Below are positions 1 through 8,938 of a stretch of DNA of 31,304 nt, in pieces (position 1 is the stretch's first letter; each line of letters starts with the position of its first letter). The notes beneath the pieces were generated by a model. The model was not told the origin of the DNA. It saw nothing but the letters and a program-made list of their open reading frames with translations, and did not search any database. Both the position numbers and the translations under genes were made by a program. Location of the stretch: the NCBI GenBank assembly GCA_045106735.1, contig JBGCEZ010000097.1:1-31304 (forward strand), in the 5' to 3' direction. Origin of the DNA: JBGCEZ01 sp045106735 (GTDB lineage: Bacteria; Planctomycetota; Phycisphaerae; Phycisphaerales; SM1A02).

Positions 1-1
1 T

Positions 2-1540
2 GAGGTGCTCGACGGCTCGGTGCGGGCGGAGATTGACCGAGCGCTCGCCGCGATCGCCGAGCAGCGGACGGACCGGATCAAGACCTTGGACCTGGCCTTC
101 CGCGGGGCGGGGCAGCGGGATGTGGTCGTCTCGTACATCCATGAGATGCCGGTGTGGAAGACGAGCTACCGGTTGGTGCTGCCGGAAGACGGCTCGGACG
201 CCGGCCTGCTGATGCAAGGTTGGGCGATCGTCGAGAACACGACGGACGAAGATTGGCAGGACGTGCAACTGGGCCTGGTGGCCGGGCGGCCCGTCGGTTT
301 CCAGATGGACCTGTACGAGCCGCTGTTCCTGGCCCGGCCGCAGGTGCCGGTACCGGTGGAGCAAGCAGCGGCCCCGCGGACGTACGACGGAGCGCTGATT
401 GAAGACGGGGTGGTGGCGTTGCAACCAGATGCGTCCGCCCGAGGTGGGCGACGTTCGCGGCCGAACGGGGAGGGGCAGCGTGGGCGCGCCGTCGGCGGCG
501 CGCCGGGTGGCTCACTCTTCGGTGGTGACATTGAAGATCCGGGCGACAACTGGAGCATCGGAGCCAGCCGTGCGGCGGCCAGCGGGGTGGCCGAAGGCGC
601 GGTCTTCCGATTCGAACTGGATGAGCCGGTGACGATCGAGCGCCGGCGCTCGGCGATGCTGCCGATCATCAACACCTCGGTCGCCGGTCGTTCGGTGAGC
701 ATCTGGGCCGGCGCTGGGACGCACCCGATGCGGGGCATTGAACTGGAGAACACGAGCGGCCTGCAATTGATGCCCGGTCCGATCAGTGTGTATGACATCA
801 ACAGTTACGCCGGCGACGCGCAGATCGACTTCGTGCCCGCCGGTGACGAGCGACTGCTCGCGTACGCGGTGGACTTGGAAGTCAACGTCCGCCACGAGAT
901 GGATACCACGCGAACGGTTCGGCGCGTGCGAATTGCCGATGGCGTCTTGGAAGAAACGGTCGCTCGCACTTTGGAACATCAGTTCACGATCCGGAACGGA
1001 GACGCGGACGATCCGCGGACGATGATTCTGGAACTGCCTCTGCGATCCGGATGGGAGTTGGTCGCACCCACGCCGTCGGAAGAGACGGCGACATCACGCC
1101 GGTTCGAGATGGACCTTCCAGCCGGAGCCACCCAGGAGCAGACGATTTCGTACGAACGAACGGAGCGAACGCGCGTGGCCCTGGTCGACTCGAATCTGGA
1201 ACAGTTGCTTTCGTACGAACGTTCGGGCCGGGTGTCGGCCGAAGTCGTTGCCGCGGTGCGGGAGGCGGGCCGGTTGGAGCGGCTCGTGGCTGATGTGCAG
1301 GAACGCGTGTCCCGATTGATCGCCGAGCGGGCCGACATCATCGAGGACCAGGATCGCATCCGCGAAAATCTGGCCCGAGTCGAATCGAACTCCGGGCTCT
1401 CTGATCGCTACCTCCGAAAGCTCGACGAACAGGAGACGCGGCTGGAGGCAATCGCCGAAGCCGTGGCGGACGCACAAGATGAGATCGATCGGCGGCGAGG
1501 CGATCTTCGCCGCTTCCTCTCGAATCTCGAGATCGAGTAG
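2..1540 (+). CDS. DUF4139 domain protein, 5'-truncated by the window edge
   Basis: The reading frame is open from the first bases of the window with no upstream stop, so the GTG at 5 is probably internal and the gene starts outside. The visible 511 residues carry the DUF4139 beta-rich region (roughly residues 35-400), including the typical opening Met-Pro-x-Trp-x-x-x-Tyr-Arg and the following Gly-Trp-Ala-x-Val-x-Asn-x-Thr. The last 100 residues are a charged, Glu/Arg-rich predicted coiled coil that ends the protein. Family members of about 600-700 residues usually have an N-terminal DUF4140/coiled-coil part, which would lie upstream. A Gly/Arg-rich low-complexity insert sits near residues 145-185. 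Biochemical function is unknown; related proteins are described as mucoidy-inhibitor-like. It converges on the MFS gene with only 27 bases between the stop codons. Confidence 0.85.
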   Translation, partial: EVLDGSVRAEIDRALAAIAEQRTDRIKTLDLAFRGAGQRDVVVSYIHEMPVWKTSYRLVLPEDGSDAGLLMQGWAIVENTTDEDWQDVQLGLVAGRPVGFQMDLYEPLFLARPQVPVPVEQAAAPRTYDGALIEDGVVALQPDASARGGRRSRPNGEGQRGRAVGGAPGGSLFGGDIEDPGDNWSIGASRAAASGVAEGAVFRFELDEPVTIERRRSAMLPIINTSVAGRSVSIWAGAGTHPMRGIELENTSGLQLMPGPISVYDINSYAGDAQIDFVPAGDERLLAYAVDLEVNVRHEMDTTRTVRRVRIADGVLEETVARTLEHQFTIRNGDADDPRTMILELPLRSGWELVAPTPSEETATSRRFEMDLPAGATQEQTISYERTERTRVALVDSNLEQLLSYERSGRVSAEVVAAVREAGRLERLVADVQERVSRLIAERADIIEDQDRIRENLARVESNSGLSDRYLRKLDEQETRLEAIAEAVADAQDEIDRRRGDLRRFLSNLEIE

Positions 1541-1567
1541 GGCGAGCGGGGCCGGGGTGGCTCTTCG

Positions 1568-2914
1568 TTACGGGGCCGGTCGCCGCAGGGCGACGAGCGC
1601 GAGTCCGCCGGCGAACGTCGCGTACACCGCCGCCGCGGCGATCATGGCCGCGAGCGGGACGCCGGCGTCGATCAAGACGCCCATGGACGCGGGCGAGAGC
1701 GCCGTGGCGATGACGAGGATCGCGGTGACGAATCCGCGGATCGCGCCGAGGTGGCGGACGCCGTAGCGTTCGGCCCACATCGCCCCGACGACCGGTCCGG
1801 CCGCGCCGGCGGTGAGCCCGGTCAGGCCCATGAAGACCCAGGCGGCGGCGAAGTCGGGCGTGGCCGCGAGCACGCCCAGTCCGGCGGCCATCGGCAACAG
1901 GTAGAAGGGCACGAGCCGAACCGCGCCGTAGCGATCCACCAACGGGCCGGCGATCAGGGCGGCCGGGAGCTGGGTGAAGGCGAACACGCCGAAGGTCGCG
2001 GCGAACGCGGGCTTGGTCCAGCCCTGCACCGCCACCAGGTGGTTCTGGTGGAAGAAGATGCCGGTGACGATGAAGCCCGGCGCCATCACGCACAGAATCA
2101 ACATCCAGAATCCGGGATCGGCGATCGCCTGGCCGCGGGTTCGATCGCCCCGCGGGGCGGCGGGGGCGGCGGAGTCGGCGTCGCTCGCGCGGTCGGTCGT
2201 CGTCGCCGTCACGGTTGCCGCGGCCGCCGCGGTCAGCGCGTCATCCGCACGCTCGCGCGCGGCGGCCCGCTCAACGTGGTCCGCGTGGCGAGCCCCGAAC
2301 CCGCGGAGCAGCAGCCAGCTCAGCGCCGGCAGCGTCACCAAGACGACGAGGGCAACGCGCACCCAAGCCTCGCGCCATCCAACGGCCAGGATCAGTGCGA
2401 CGCCGAGCGTCGGCAGGATCGCCTCGCCGGCCGCATGTCCCAGGCTCGAGAGGCTCATGGCTCGCCCGCGCCCGCGGTCGTAGTAGCGGGCCATGGTCGT
2501 TTGCGCGGTGTGGCTCAGCATGCCCTGGCCGAACAGCCGCACCAGGTACACCGCGGGAATGAGCACGATGGCGGCGGGGGCCACGGCAAAGAGGCCGCAG
2601 GCCAAGGTCAGCCCGCCGGTGAGCCAGAGCGTGAGCCGCGGCAGCGACATCGTGTCGACCAGAGCGCCGGCCCGCATCATCGTCAGTCCGCTGGCCAGCG
2701 TGCCGAGTGAGTAGATCAGTCCCCATCGCCCGTGGCTCAGGCCGAACTCGGCCCGGATCGGATCGGCGAACAGGGAGACAAAGAACGTCTGGCCGAAGGA
2801 CGAGTACAGCGCGAGCAAGAAGCCGAAGCCGACGAAGCGCCACTCGCGATGGACGGAGGCTCGCCGCGTGGGGGCGATGTCGTGGGGCGGGGCGGTTTCG
2901 GCGGGCGGCGGCAT
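1568..2914 (-). CDS. MFS transporter
   Basis: A 12-helix major facilitator superfamily permease of about 448 residues in the inner membrane; the substrate cannot be read from the sequence. An N-terminal bundle (from the Phe-Gly-Phe-Leu-Leu-Ala helix onward) and a C-terminal bundle are separated by an Ala/Thr/Asp-rich cytoplasmic loop. The loop between the second and third helices has the MFS-type Ala-Gly-x-Leu-Val-Asp, and the second half repeats it as Ala-Gly-Pro-Leu-Val-Asp-Arg-Tyr-Gly. The frame stays open to 3091, but I chose the ATG at 2914. The longer form would begin inside the terminator of the neighbouring gene and would include a 12-bp tandem repeat translated as an unlikely Trp-Val-Arg-Leu run. 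No SD precedes 2914, so the exact start is uncertain. Confidence 0.85.
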   Translation of the reverse strand: MPPPAETAPPHDIAPTRRASVHREWRFVGFGFLLALYSSFGQTFFVSLFADPIRAEFGLSHGRWGLIYSLGTLASGLTMMRAGALVDTMSLPRLTLWLTGGLTLACGLFAVAPAAIVLIPAVYLVRLFGQGMLSHTAQTTMARYYDRGRGRAMSLSSLGHAAGEAILPTLGVALILAVGWREAWVRVALVVLVTLPALSWLLLRGFGARHADHVERAAARERADDALTAAAAATVTATTTDRASDADSAAPAAPRGDRTRGQAIADPGFWMLILCVMAPGFIVTGIFFHQNHLVAVQGWTKPAFAATFGVFAFTQLPAALIAGPLVDRYGAVRLVPFYLLPMAAGLGVLAATPDFAAAWVFMGLTGLTAGAAGPVVGAMWAERYGVRHLGAIRGFVTAILVIATALSPASMGVLIDAGVPLAAMIAAAAVYATFAGGLALVALRRPAP

Positions 2915-2981
2915 TCCGGCACTTGATCCGCCGCGGAGGAGAGCGTCAAGCCGCGCGGGGGTTTCCGGGAGCCGAAGACCG

Positions 2982-3029
2982 AGCCAGACCCAAAGCCGGA
3001 CCCAGAGCCGGACCCACGGCCGGACCCGA
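2982..3029. repeat. Degenerate 12-bp tandem repeat, four units
   Basis: Four consecutive 12-base units of the form AGCCGGACCCAG run from 2982 to 3029 with one to three differences each. They lie upstream of the preferred MFS start, so they are probably noncoding. The same 12-bp periodicity recurs at 5249-5308, 8696-8790 and 11617-11664 with different sequences. Confidence 0.8.
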
Positions 3030-3081
3030 TGCAGGCTGCCCATGCCGGGCGGTGCCCGCTCCCGTCGCATTCGCCCCGCCC

Positions 3082-3117
3082 CAATAAACAACCCGATCCG
3101 CCGTTGGGCGAATCGGG
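3082..3117 (-). terminator. Rho-independent terminator of the fasciclin gene
   Basis: On the minus strand a hairpin with outer stem CCCGAT/ATCGGG, one mismatch, inner stem CGCC/GGCG and a 4-base loop (3092-3117) is followed by TTGTTTATT. It begins 94 bases after the stop of the CIA30/FAS1 gene and lies before the MFS gene transcribed in the same direction. It therefore separates the two transcription units and argues against an MFS start at 3091. Confidence 0.85.
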
Positions 3118-3210
3118 CTGCTTCGTGACCCCAGAATTCGGGGCGGACCGTCAGGGGCGGCGTCGGTGGATGCGAGGTTTCGACCGCACCGCCGCGATGG
3201 TCCGCGAGAT

Positions 3211-5127
3211 TCAGCGGCGGCTGCTGGTGATGGCGGTCACGTCCTGCCGGTCGGCCAGCCGGCCGAGCAGGGCATCCATGGCCCGGCGATAGATCCAGGC
3301 CCGTTCGCGGGGATCGGCTTCTTCGCTGCCGTCGCGCAACGCCCGGGTGACGGTCATCTGTTCCGTCCGGTCCAGGCGTTCGGAGCCCAGGGCCAGGACC
3401 GACGTGAGGCCAACCTCGTACGCCGCGGCACAGGCCGCTTCGTTGCCGTCGTTGAACAGCGGCACGCCGATCTCGATCGTGCGTCCGATGAGCGTGATCG
3501 CCTCATCGAACCGGTCGGCCGGCGTCTTGCCCGAGGCCGACGCGACGGATGATGATGATTCACTCGCCGCGCTCGGCTCCGGAGCCGGCGTGATGACGCG
3601 GTCGATCAGGTGCACGATGCCGTTGCGGGCCTCGATGTCGGCGGCCACGATGCCGGCCCCGCCGATGGTCGGGCGACCGTTCTCGAAGCCGATGGCCAGA
3701 GGACGGCCGGGCAGGGTGCGAACCGTCGTCACGCTCGGCAGGTCCGCGGCCCGGAGGCGGCCGGGAATGACGTGCAGGCCGAGGATGCCGGCGAGCTGCT
3801 GGCGGCCGGGCTCGCGGAGCAGGGTGTCGAGCGTGCCGGCCGGCAGGGCGGCGAAGGCCGAGTCCACCGGTGCGAGCACGGTCCACGGACCTTCGTTCTC
3901 TTCGCCGACGAGGCCGAGCAGGTCGGTGGCCCGAAGGGCCGCTTCCAGCGTGCTGAGTTGGTTGGTCTCGACGGCCAGGTCCGCGATCGTCCGAAGTTCG
4001 GGCATCAGGATCTGGTCGACGACAAAGACGGTGCCGCCGTTGAAGGCCACCGGTCCGGCGACGATCGTGGCATCGCCGACGCGGAGGGCGTCGCCCGCCT
4101 GCACGTCGAGGCGCTGGCCGGCCAGGGACTCCACCCAGCTGCGGCGGAACAGATCGCCCGGCCCGGCCACATCGCCGCTGACGTGGTGCGACAGGATGCG
4201 GCGCAGGGTCGGCAGGCCATCGGCGGACAGCAGGGCATCGACGTCCCGCTTGGGCAGGGCGGCAAACGCTTCATTCGAGGGGGCGAAGATCGTCAGGGGC
4301 ACGCCGGTCGGCAGGTCCTTGGCGATGTCGGCCCGGCCAACGACGTCGAGGAACGCGGTCAGGCCAGCCGCGGTCGCGGCTTCACCCAGCGACGGCAGGT
4401 TGGAATCGGCCGCCGGGGCCGCGGCCACGGTGCCGCCGGGGCTCGCCGGCAGGCGTTCGCCGCCGGGGCGGTACGCCTGGATGCCAGCCACTTCAAGGGC
4501 GAAGTTGCCTTCGTTCTTGTCGGCCAAGGTGATGCCGACCGACTCGATCAGGGCCGGGTTGAGGTCCGGAGCATTCGGCACGCGGCGGCCGAAGGTGGTC
4601 AGGACAAAGTCCTCGTACGGAATGCGGACGCGCGTCCACTCGCCATTGCGGGTCTCGAACGTGCGTTCGAAGCCGCCGGCCATCATGCGGATGTTGGAGA
4701 CGCGGATGTTGAACTGGTAGGTCCGGCCGTCGCCCTTGACCAGCAGCTCGACGCCGTCGGAGCCGCTGAATGAGCCCTCGTCCACGGCGCGGCGGATCTG
4801 GCTGAAGCCGCCGTTGTTGTCCAGGCTCAACGAGCCGGAAAACCGGAGCAGGCCGGGGCCCGAGCCTTGCAGGCGGCCGGTGCTCAGGCCACCCATGACG
4901 CCGTCGAGGACGACCCGCCAGCCTTCGGCCCCACGTGCAAAGTCGGTGCGGAAGTCGGCGGCCGACGCGGCCGACGCGGCGGACGTGCCGGTCGAGGCCA
5001 CGGTCGCGCCCGACGCCGACGCGATGGTCGCGGGGCCAAGAAGGGTGATCGCGCCAGCCGAAAGAACGGCGGCAGCCGTCCCTCGAAGGATCCGGGTGCG
5101 GGTCGATGAGCGAGGGCTGGTGGCCAT
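3211..5127 (-). CDS. Exported CIA30 + two fasciclin (FAS1) domain protein
   Basis: A 638-residue exported protein. Residues 1-38 form a signal peptide (Arg-rich start, Ala/Leu core, Ala-Ser-Ala end). Residues about 58-218 match the CIA30 fold (Asp-Gly-Val-Met-Gly-Gly-Leu-Ser motif near 75-82), known from complex I assembly factors but also found in bacterial exported proteins. Residues about 246-376 and 380-513 are two FAS1 adhesion domains, each with the Phe-Ala-Pro or Leu-Ala-Pro turn, an Ala-Phe-Ala-Ala-Leu-Pro segment and a His-Val motif. A Ser-rich linker leads to a helical tail (535-638) that I do not recognise. The ATG is preceded by AGGAG at a good distance. It lies 96 bases after the kinase gene in the same direction and ends at a terminator, so it may belong to the sigma-kinase operon. 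A role in cell-surface adhesion is inferred. Confidence 0.88.
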   Translation of the reverse strand: MATSPRSSTRTRILRGTAAAVLSAGAITLLGPATIASASGATVASTGTSAASAASAADFRTDFARGAEGWRVVLDGVMGGLSTGRLQGSGPGLLRFSGSLSLDNNGGFSQIRRAVDEGSFSGSDGVELLVKGDGRTYQFNIRVSNIRMMAGGFERTFETRNGEWTRVRIPYEDFVLTTFGRRVPNAPDLNPALIESVGITLADKNEGNFALEVAGIQAYRPGGERLPASPGGTVAAAPAADSNLPSLGEAATAAGLTAFLDVVGRADIAKDLPTGVPLTIFAPSNEAFAALPKRDVDALLSADGLPTLRRILSHHVSGDVAGPGDLFRRSWVESLAGQRLDVQAGDALRVGDATIVAGPVAFNGGTVFVVDQILMPELRTIADLAVETNQLSTLEAALRATDLLGLVGEENEGPWTVLAPVDSAFAALPAGTLDTLLREPGRQQLAGILGLHVIPGRLRAADLPSVTTVRTLPGRPLAIGFENGRPTIGGAGIVAADIEARNGIVHLIDRVITPAPEPSAASESSSSVASASGKTPADRFDEAITLIGRTIEIGVPLFNDGNEAACAAAYEVGLTSVLALGSERLDRTEQMTVTRALRDGSEEADPRERAWIYRRAMDALLGRLADRQDVTAITSSRR

Positions 5128-5223
5128 TTGGCGAATCTCCTGGGGTCCTGAATGGGGTCCAGAAGCAGGATCGGTCGCCGAATGGGGTTGGATTCGCCCG
5201 AATGGCAGGATCTCGGGAGGTCG

Positions 5224-8007
5224 TCAATCGCCGGAGGGCGGAGGCGGGTCGGCGCCGGATTTGGCGTCCGGCTCGGTGTCGAGCTCAGCGCCCGGCTTGG
5301 CGTCCGGCCGCGCGTTTCGGACGTGCGTGACCTGCGCGTCCGCCGCCGGGCCGACCGCGTCGGCCGCGGCCAGAATGTTCAGATGAAGCCGTTCCCATGC
5401 GGTTTCGCCGGGGCCCTGTTGGTCGATGACCGATTCCCAGGCGACGGCGAGTTCGGGCCAGTGTGCATCCCACGTGGATGGATCAGACTGGACCGCTTGG
5501 GTGCGCGAGAGCGCCCCGTACACAAGCGGCGCCAAGGAGTCGGGTCCCAGTTCCACGGCGTAGTGGGCGGCGAGCCGGCCCCATACTTCGGACGCCTCGG
5601 CGTGCGCCTTCATGTCCATCAACAACCAAGCACGATTGCGCTCGGTCGACGCGTAGCTGGCCGACGCCACGCCCTCGTTCTCCGCCGTGATCTCCAGGCT
5701 GCGTCGGAACGCTGCATCCGCCTCCGCGAACTGACCGGACTCGTGCAAGCCGAATCCGAGGTTGTTGTAGAACGTGGAGATGCGCACGTTGTTGGGGCCG
5801 AGTTCCGCTTCGGCCAGCGCGATCGCCTCGCGTGAGTAGCGAATCAGTCGGTCGTGGTCGCCGGTGGCCGACGCCAAGCGGCCGAGATTGTTCGTCAGGA
5901 TCGCGAAGTACGGATGCCCTTCGGCGAGATGCTCGCGGAAGATGTCCAGCGCTTCTTCGTACGCCTCGCTGGCCCGCGTGTACTCGCCCTGCGAAACGAA
6001 GTAACCGGCGAGGTTGTTGAGCTGAATGCCGAAGGCGAGATCGCGCTCGCCGCCCGCCGCCCGCGACCGAGCCAGACCCGCGAGCAAGTACGGCTCAGGA
6101 TCCTCTTCCCACTTGGTGCGGCGGATCAGCAGTCCGTACCCGCCCCACACCGTGGCTGCTTGCCGCAGCCCGGTGAATCCGAGGCCCGGCAGGTTGGGAT
6201 CCGCCCCGGGGCTGGCCGCTTCGACTTGCTTGATGACCTCGAGCCCCTTGCGGGCGAACGCCATCGTGTCGGCCGGCGTGCCGATGCTCTGCTCGACGAG
6301 CGCGCGTTCGATGTACGTCGTGGCCAGGCCCAGCGGGTCGAGCGTGGGATCCGGCTCCAGCAACGCCAAGGCCTTGTCGAGGTGTGTGCGAGCGCGCTCG
6401 TATCGCGAAAGCGACTTCTCCGTCCGGCCCAACATGGTCAGCGTGGCGGCGCGGGCTTCGGGCATGCCGGGAAACGCGCCGTCGATCCACTTGCCCGCGC
6501 TGTCGAGCACTTCGCCGGTGGTGCGATCCGGGCTGCCGGCGTCCTCCTCCGTCGGATCGGCCGAAGCCAAGATGCGTTCGAGGAACTCGCCGACGGCGTA
6601 TGCGCGGTCGGCTTCACGCTCTGCGGCCTCGCGTTCATCGATCGCCGTCAGCCGTTCGGCTTGGGCTTCGGCCGCGAATTCCTGGGCTCGTTCGCGTTGG
6701 TCGATGGCCTCGGCTCGGTCGGCCTGGGCCCGCACGGCAAAGCCGGTACTCAGCACCGTGGCCGTCACCAAGGCGAGGGCGGCGGCGGCAAGTCCGGCGA
6801 CCAGGCCACGATTGCGTTGGGCAAAGCAGCGCACCTGATACGCGACGGTGGGGCGGCGGGCGGCGATCGGTTCGTTGCGGTGCAGCCGGCGAATGTCGGC
6901 GGCAAACTCGCTCGCGCTCTGGTATCGCCGGGCCGGATCTTTCGCCATCGCCGTCAGCACGATCGTTTCGACATCACCGGAAAGCCGCCGATCGATGCGG
7001 CTCAGGCGCTCTGGCGCGTCATCTCGGATCGCCCGCGCGGTTTCGATCAACGAACGGGCTTGCGTGGGGTGCGGCAGGCGGCCGGTCAGCATTTCGTAGG
7101 CGAGCACGCCGAGGGCGTACACGTCACTTCGCACGTCGACCGCTTCCGGATCGCCGGTGACCTGCTCGGGACTCATGTAGCCGAGGGTGCCGATCATCGC
7201 GCCGCCGCGGCCGGTCTCGATCGTCGTGAGCCGGGCGGCGTCGTCGGTCGCCAGAGCCACGCCGAAGTCGAGCAGACGTGGGTCGCCGTGCTCGGAGACC
7301 AGCACGTTGGCCGGCTTGAGGTCGCGGTGGACAACGCTCTTCTGGTGGGCGTGGTGCAGGGCGTCGGCGATACGGGCCACCATGTCCAGGCGCCGGCTCA
7401 CGTTCGGGCGTTCGCGGCTCGCCCAGGCGTCGAGTCGCTGGCCGCGGACGAGTTCCATGGCCAGGTACGCTCGATCGCGGCGCACGCCGCCGTGCTCGAC
7501 CGGGGCAATGCCCGCGGCAAACACGCGGGCGATGCCGGGGTGGTCGAGCCGCGCGAGCAAGTCGGCTTCGCGGGCGAAGCGCTTGAGCATGGATGGCGTG
7601 GCCACTTCGGGCCGGATGAGCTTGACGGCGAGGGTACGCCGCGGCCGATCTTCCTCGACCTCGTAGACCGTGCCCATGCCGCCGACGCCGATCTGGCGGA
7701 TGACGGTGTAGGGGCCGATCGTTTCCGGCAGCGGTTCGGCGTCGATCAAGCCGGCTGCGGGTCCGCCGTCGGCTGCGTGCTCGCCGAACAGCGCCTCGGA
7801 GAGGGCATTGCCGGGACCGTCGGTGGGCCGCAGCAACGGCGAATGCAGGAAACTGGTCGCCGGTTCGGCATCGTGTTCCAGGAGGCTGGCGACTTCGCGT
7901 CGCAATTCGCTGTCGACGTCCAGGGTCGCCAGCCATTGCGCGCGTTCGCCAAGTGGCAGGGCGAGGCCTTCGTCGAAGAGGCGCTCGATCTGTTCGGCCC
8001 GCGTCAC
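5224..8007 (-). CDS. Transmembrane Ser/Thr protein kinase with TPR region
   Basis: A 927-residue PknB-type kinase. Residues 1-90 form the helical leader common in planctomycete kinases paired with ECF sigma factors. The kinase domain spans about 98-380: glycine loop Gly-Val-Gly-Gly-Met-Gly (107-112), catalytic Lys129 in Ala-Val-Lys, Glu147, His-Arg-Asp-Leu-Lys-Pro-Ala-Asn (227-234), Asp-Phe-Gly (247-249) and Ser-Pro-Glu (279-281). All key residues are present, so it should be active. One membrane helix (about 401-425) and an Ala/Glu coiled coil (about 426-475) lead to TPR-like repeats (about 540-880), probably a periplasmic sensor or binding region. The C-terminus is a degenerate tetrapeptide repeat encoded by 12-bp units. 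The GTG start overlaps the stop of the sigma gene (GTGA), implying translational coupling and a shared pathway. Confidence 0.93.
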   Translation of the reverse strand: MTRAEQIERLFDEGLALPLGERAQWLATLDVDSELRREVASLLEHDAEPATSFLHSPLLRPTDGPGNALSEALFGEHAADGGPAAGLIDAEPLPETIGPYTVIRQIGVGGMGTVYEVEEDRPRRTLAVKLIRPEVATPSMLKRFAREADLLARLDHPGIARVFAAGIAPVEHGGVRRDRAYLAMELVRGQRLDAWASRERPNVSRRLDMVARIADALHHAHQKSVVHRDLKPANVLVSEHGDPRLLDFGVALATDDAARLTTIETGRGGAMIGTLGYMSPEQVTGDPEAVDVRSDVYALGVLAYEMLTGRLPHPTQARSLIETARAIRDDAPERLSRIDRRLSGDVETIVLTAMAKDPARRYQSASEFAADIRRLHRNEPIAARRPTVAYQVRCFAQRNRGLVAGLAAAALALVTATVLSTGFAVRAQADRAEAIDQRERAQEFAAEAQAERLTAIDEREAAEREADRAYAVGEFLERILASADPTEEDAGSPDRTTGEVLDSAGKWIDGAFPGMPEARAATLTMLGRTEKSLSRYERARTHLDKALALLEPDPTLDPLGLATTYIERALVEQSIGTPADTMAFARKGLEVIKQVEAASPGADPNLPGLGFTGLRQAATVWGGYGLLIRRTKWEEDPEPYLLAGLARSRAAGGERDLAFGIQLNNLAGYFVSQGEYTRASEAYEEALDIFREHLAEGHPYFAILTNNLGRLASATGDHDRLIRYSREAIALAEAELGPNNVRISTFYNNLGFGLHESGQFAEADAAFRRSLEITAENEGVASASYASTERNRAWLLMDMKAHAEASEVWGRLAAHYAVELGPDSLAPLVYGALSRTQAVQSDPSTWDAHWPELAVAWESVIDQQGPGETAWERLHLNILAAADAVGPAADAQVTHVRNARPDAKPGAELDTEPDAKSGADPPPPSGD
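5249..5308. repeat. 12-bp tandem repeat encoding the kinase C-terminus
   Basis: Five 12-base units follow each other; those at 5261-5272 and 5297-5308 are identical (TTGGCGTCCGGC) and the others differ at a few bases. Read on the minus strand they give a four-residue Asp/Ala/Lys-Pro-Gly/Asp pattern at the end of the kinase, outside any folded domain. Confidence 0.8.
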
Positions 8008-8834
8008 GATGCGGCTCCGGGGCCGGGTGTGTGCGGTGCGTCGGGTGCGCCGGGTGAATCAGAATCACTGGCGGCGGCGCCCGCCGACTCCTCGAGGTCG
8101 CGATGCAGCCACGCGCGGGCCAAACGCCACGAACGTTCGACGGTGGACGGGCTCGTGTCCATCGCCGCCGCAGTCTCGGCCGTCGTCAGTCCGGCGAAGT
8201 AGCGGAGCAAGACGACCTCGGCTGCCCGCGGATGCTCGGCTTCCAAGCGCGTGAGCGCGGCGTCAACGTGGAGCAACTCGCCGGCCGGTGCGTCGGCCGG
8301 CAGGTCCGGTTCGATGGCCAGTGCTTCGTTGGCGTGTTCGAGTGCGACTCGCTGGCGATCGCCGCCGCGCTTGAGGGCGCCGCGTCGCCGGGCCGACTCC
8401 ACGAGGATGTCGCGCATCGCGCGGGCGGCGGCGTGAAAGAAGTGGCCGCGGCCGTCCCAGCCTTCGGGGCGGCGGTCGGCGATGCGCATCCACGCTTCGT
8501 GCACGAGGGCGGTGGGTTGCAGGGTCTGGCCCGGCGCGGCGTGCGCCATGCGGGCCCGGGCCAGGCGACGGAGTTCGTCGTAGACCAGGGGCAGCAGATC
8601 GGAGGCCGCCCGCTCGTCGCCTTCGTTCATCGCCAGCAGGACGCGGGTGATCGCCGCGCCATGGCCCGACGGCGGATCGCCACCGGGCTTGGAACCGGAG
8701 CCGGCACCAGAGCTGGAGTCGGCACCGTGCCCGGAGCCGTGCCCGGAACCGGGGTCGCCGTGCCCGGAGCCGTGCCCGGACCCTTGCGCGGAGCCGGGGT
8801 CGCCGTCGATCGGGGATGGGATGTTCTCGGCCAC
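8004..8834 (-). CDS. ECF-like RNA polymerase sigma factor
   Basis: The product of 276 residues belongs to the ECF-like sigma family abundant in planctomycetes (TIGR02999 type). Residues about 14-58 are a Gly/Ser/His low-complexity stretch. Sigma region 2 lies at about 62-150 (Leu-Leu-Pro-Leu-Val-Tyr-Asp-Glu-Leu-Arg-Arg-Leu-Ala, then Pro-Thr-Ala-Leu-Val-His-Glu-Ala-Trp). Region 4 lies at about 195-255, with the helix-turn-helix Thr-Thr-Ala-Glu-Thr-Ala-Ala-Ala-Met-Asp. I chose the GTG at 8834 because GGAGGAGG sits 5 bases upstream and a promoter lies just before it. A longer reading back to 9272 would run into the NTF2-like gene. The stop overlaps the kinase GTG. The kinase presumably controls this sigma factor or the reverse (inference from pairing). 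Confidence 0.9.
   Translation of the reverse strand: MAENIPSPIDGDPGSAQGSGHGSGHGDPGSGHGSGHGADSSSGAGSGSKPGGDPPSGHGAAITRVLLAMNEGDERAASDLLPLVYDELRRLARARMAHAAPGQTLQPTALVHEAWMRIADRRPEGWDGRGHFFHAAARAMRDILVESARRRGALKRGGDRQRVALEHANEALAIEPDLPADAPAGELLHVDAALTRLEAEHPRAAEVVLLRYFAGLTTAETAAAMDTSPSTVERSWRLARAWLHRDLEESAGAAASDSDSPGAPDAPHTPGPGAAS
8696..8790. repeat. 12-bp tandem repeats inside the sigma factor N-terminus
   Basis: Repeated GTGCCCGGAGCC-like 12-base units run through this stretch of the plus strand. On the coding strand they give Gly-Ser-Gly-His repeats between the start codon and sigma region 2. They keep the reading frame and probably form a flexible linker. Confidence 0.75.
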
Positions 8835-8884
8835 GGCTTCCTCCTCCACCCGAACATTCTGAGGGGCGAGGGGCCTCGGCTCAA
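8834..8884 (-). promoter_or_regulatory. Promoter and SD of the sigma-kinase operon
   Basis: On the minus strand TTGAGC (8884-8879) and CAGAAT (8861-8856) are separated by exactly 17 bases. Transcription would begin near 8849, then GGAGGAGG, then the GTG at 8834. The leader would be about 15 bases. Spacing and order are those of a housekeeping sigma-70 promoter, so the ECF sigma gene does not appear to depend on an unusual promoter here. Confidence 0.6.
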
Positions 8885-8938
8885 GCGGCGGTCGGGCTTT
8901 GGTGGGCGTTTCCGCCGCGGACGGTCCGGGAACTGGGG

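Noticed and set aside
3610..4773. A 387-codon plus-strand frame opposite the FAS1 gene.
   Set aside because: Antisense shadow; the minus strand has a signal peptide, SD and three recognisable domains.
5854..8202. A 782-codon open frame on the plus strand opposite the kinase gene.
   Set aside because: It is the antisense shadow of a GC-rich gene whose kinase motifs are unmistakable; its product has no domain and unusual His/Arg/Gly composition.
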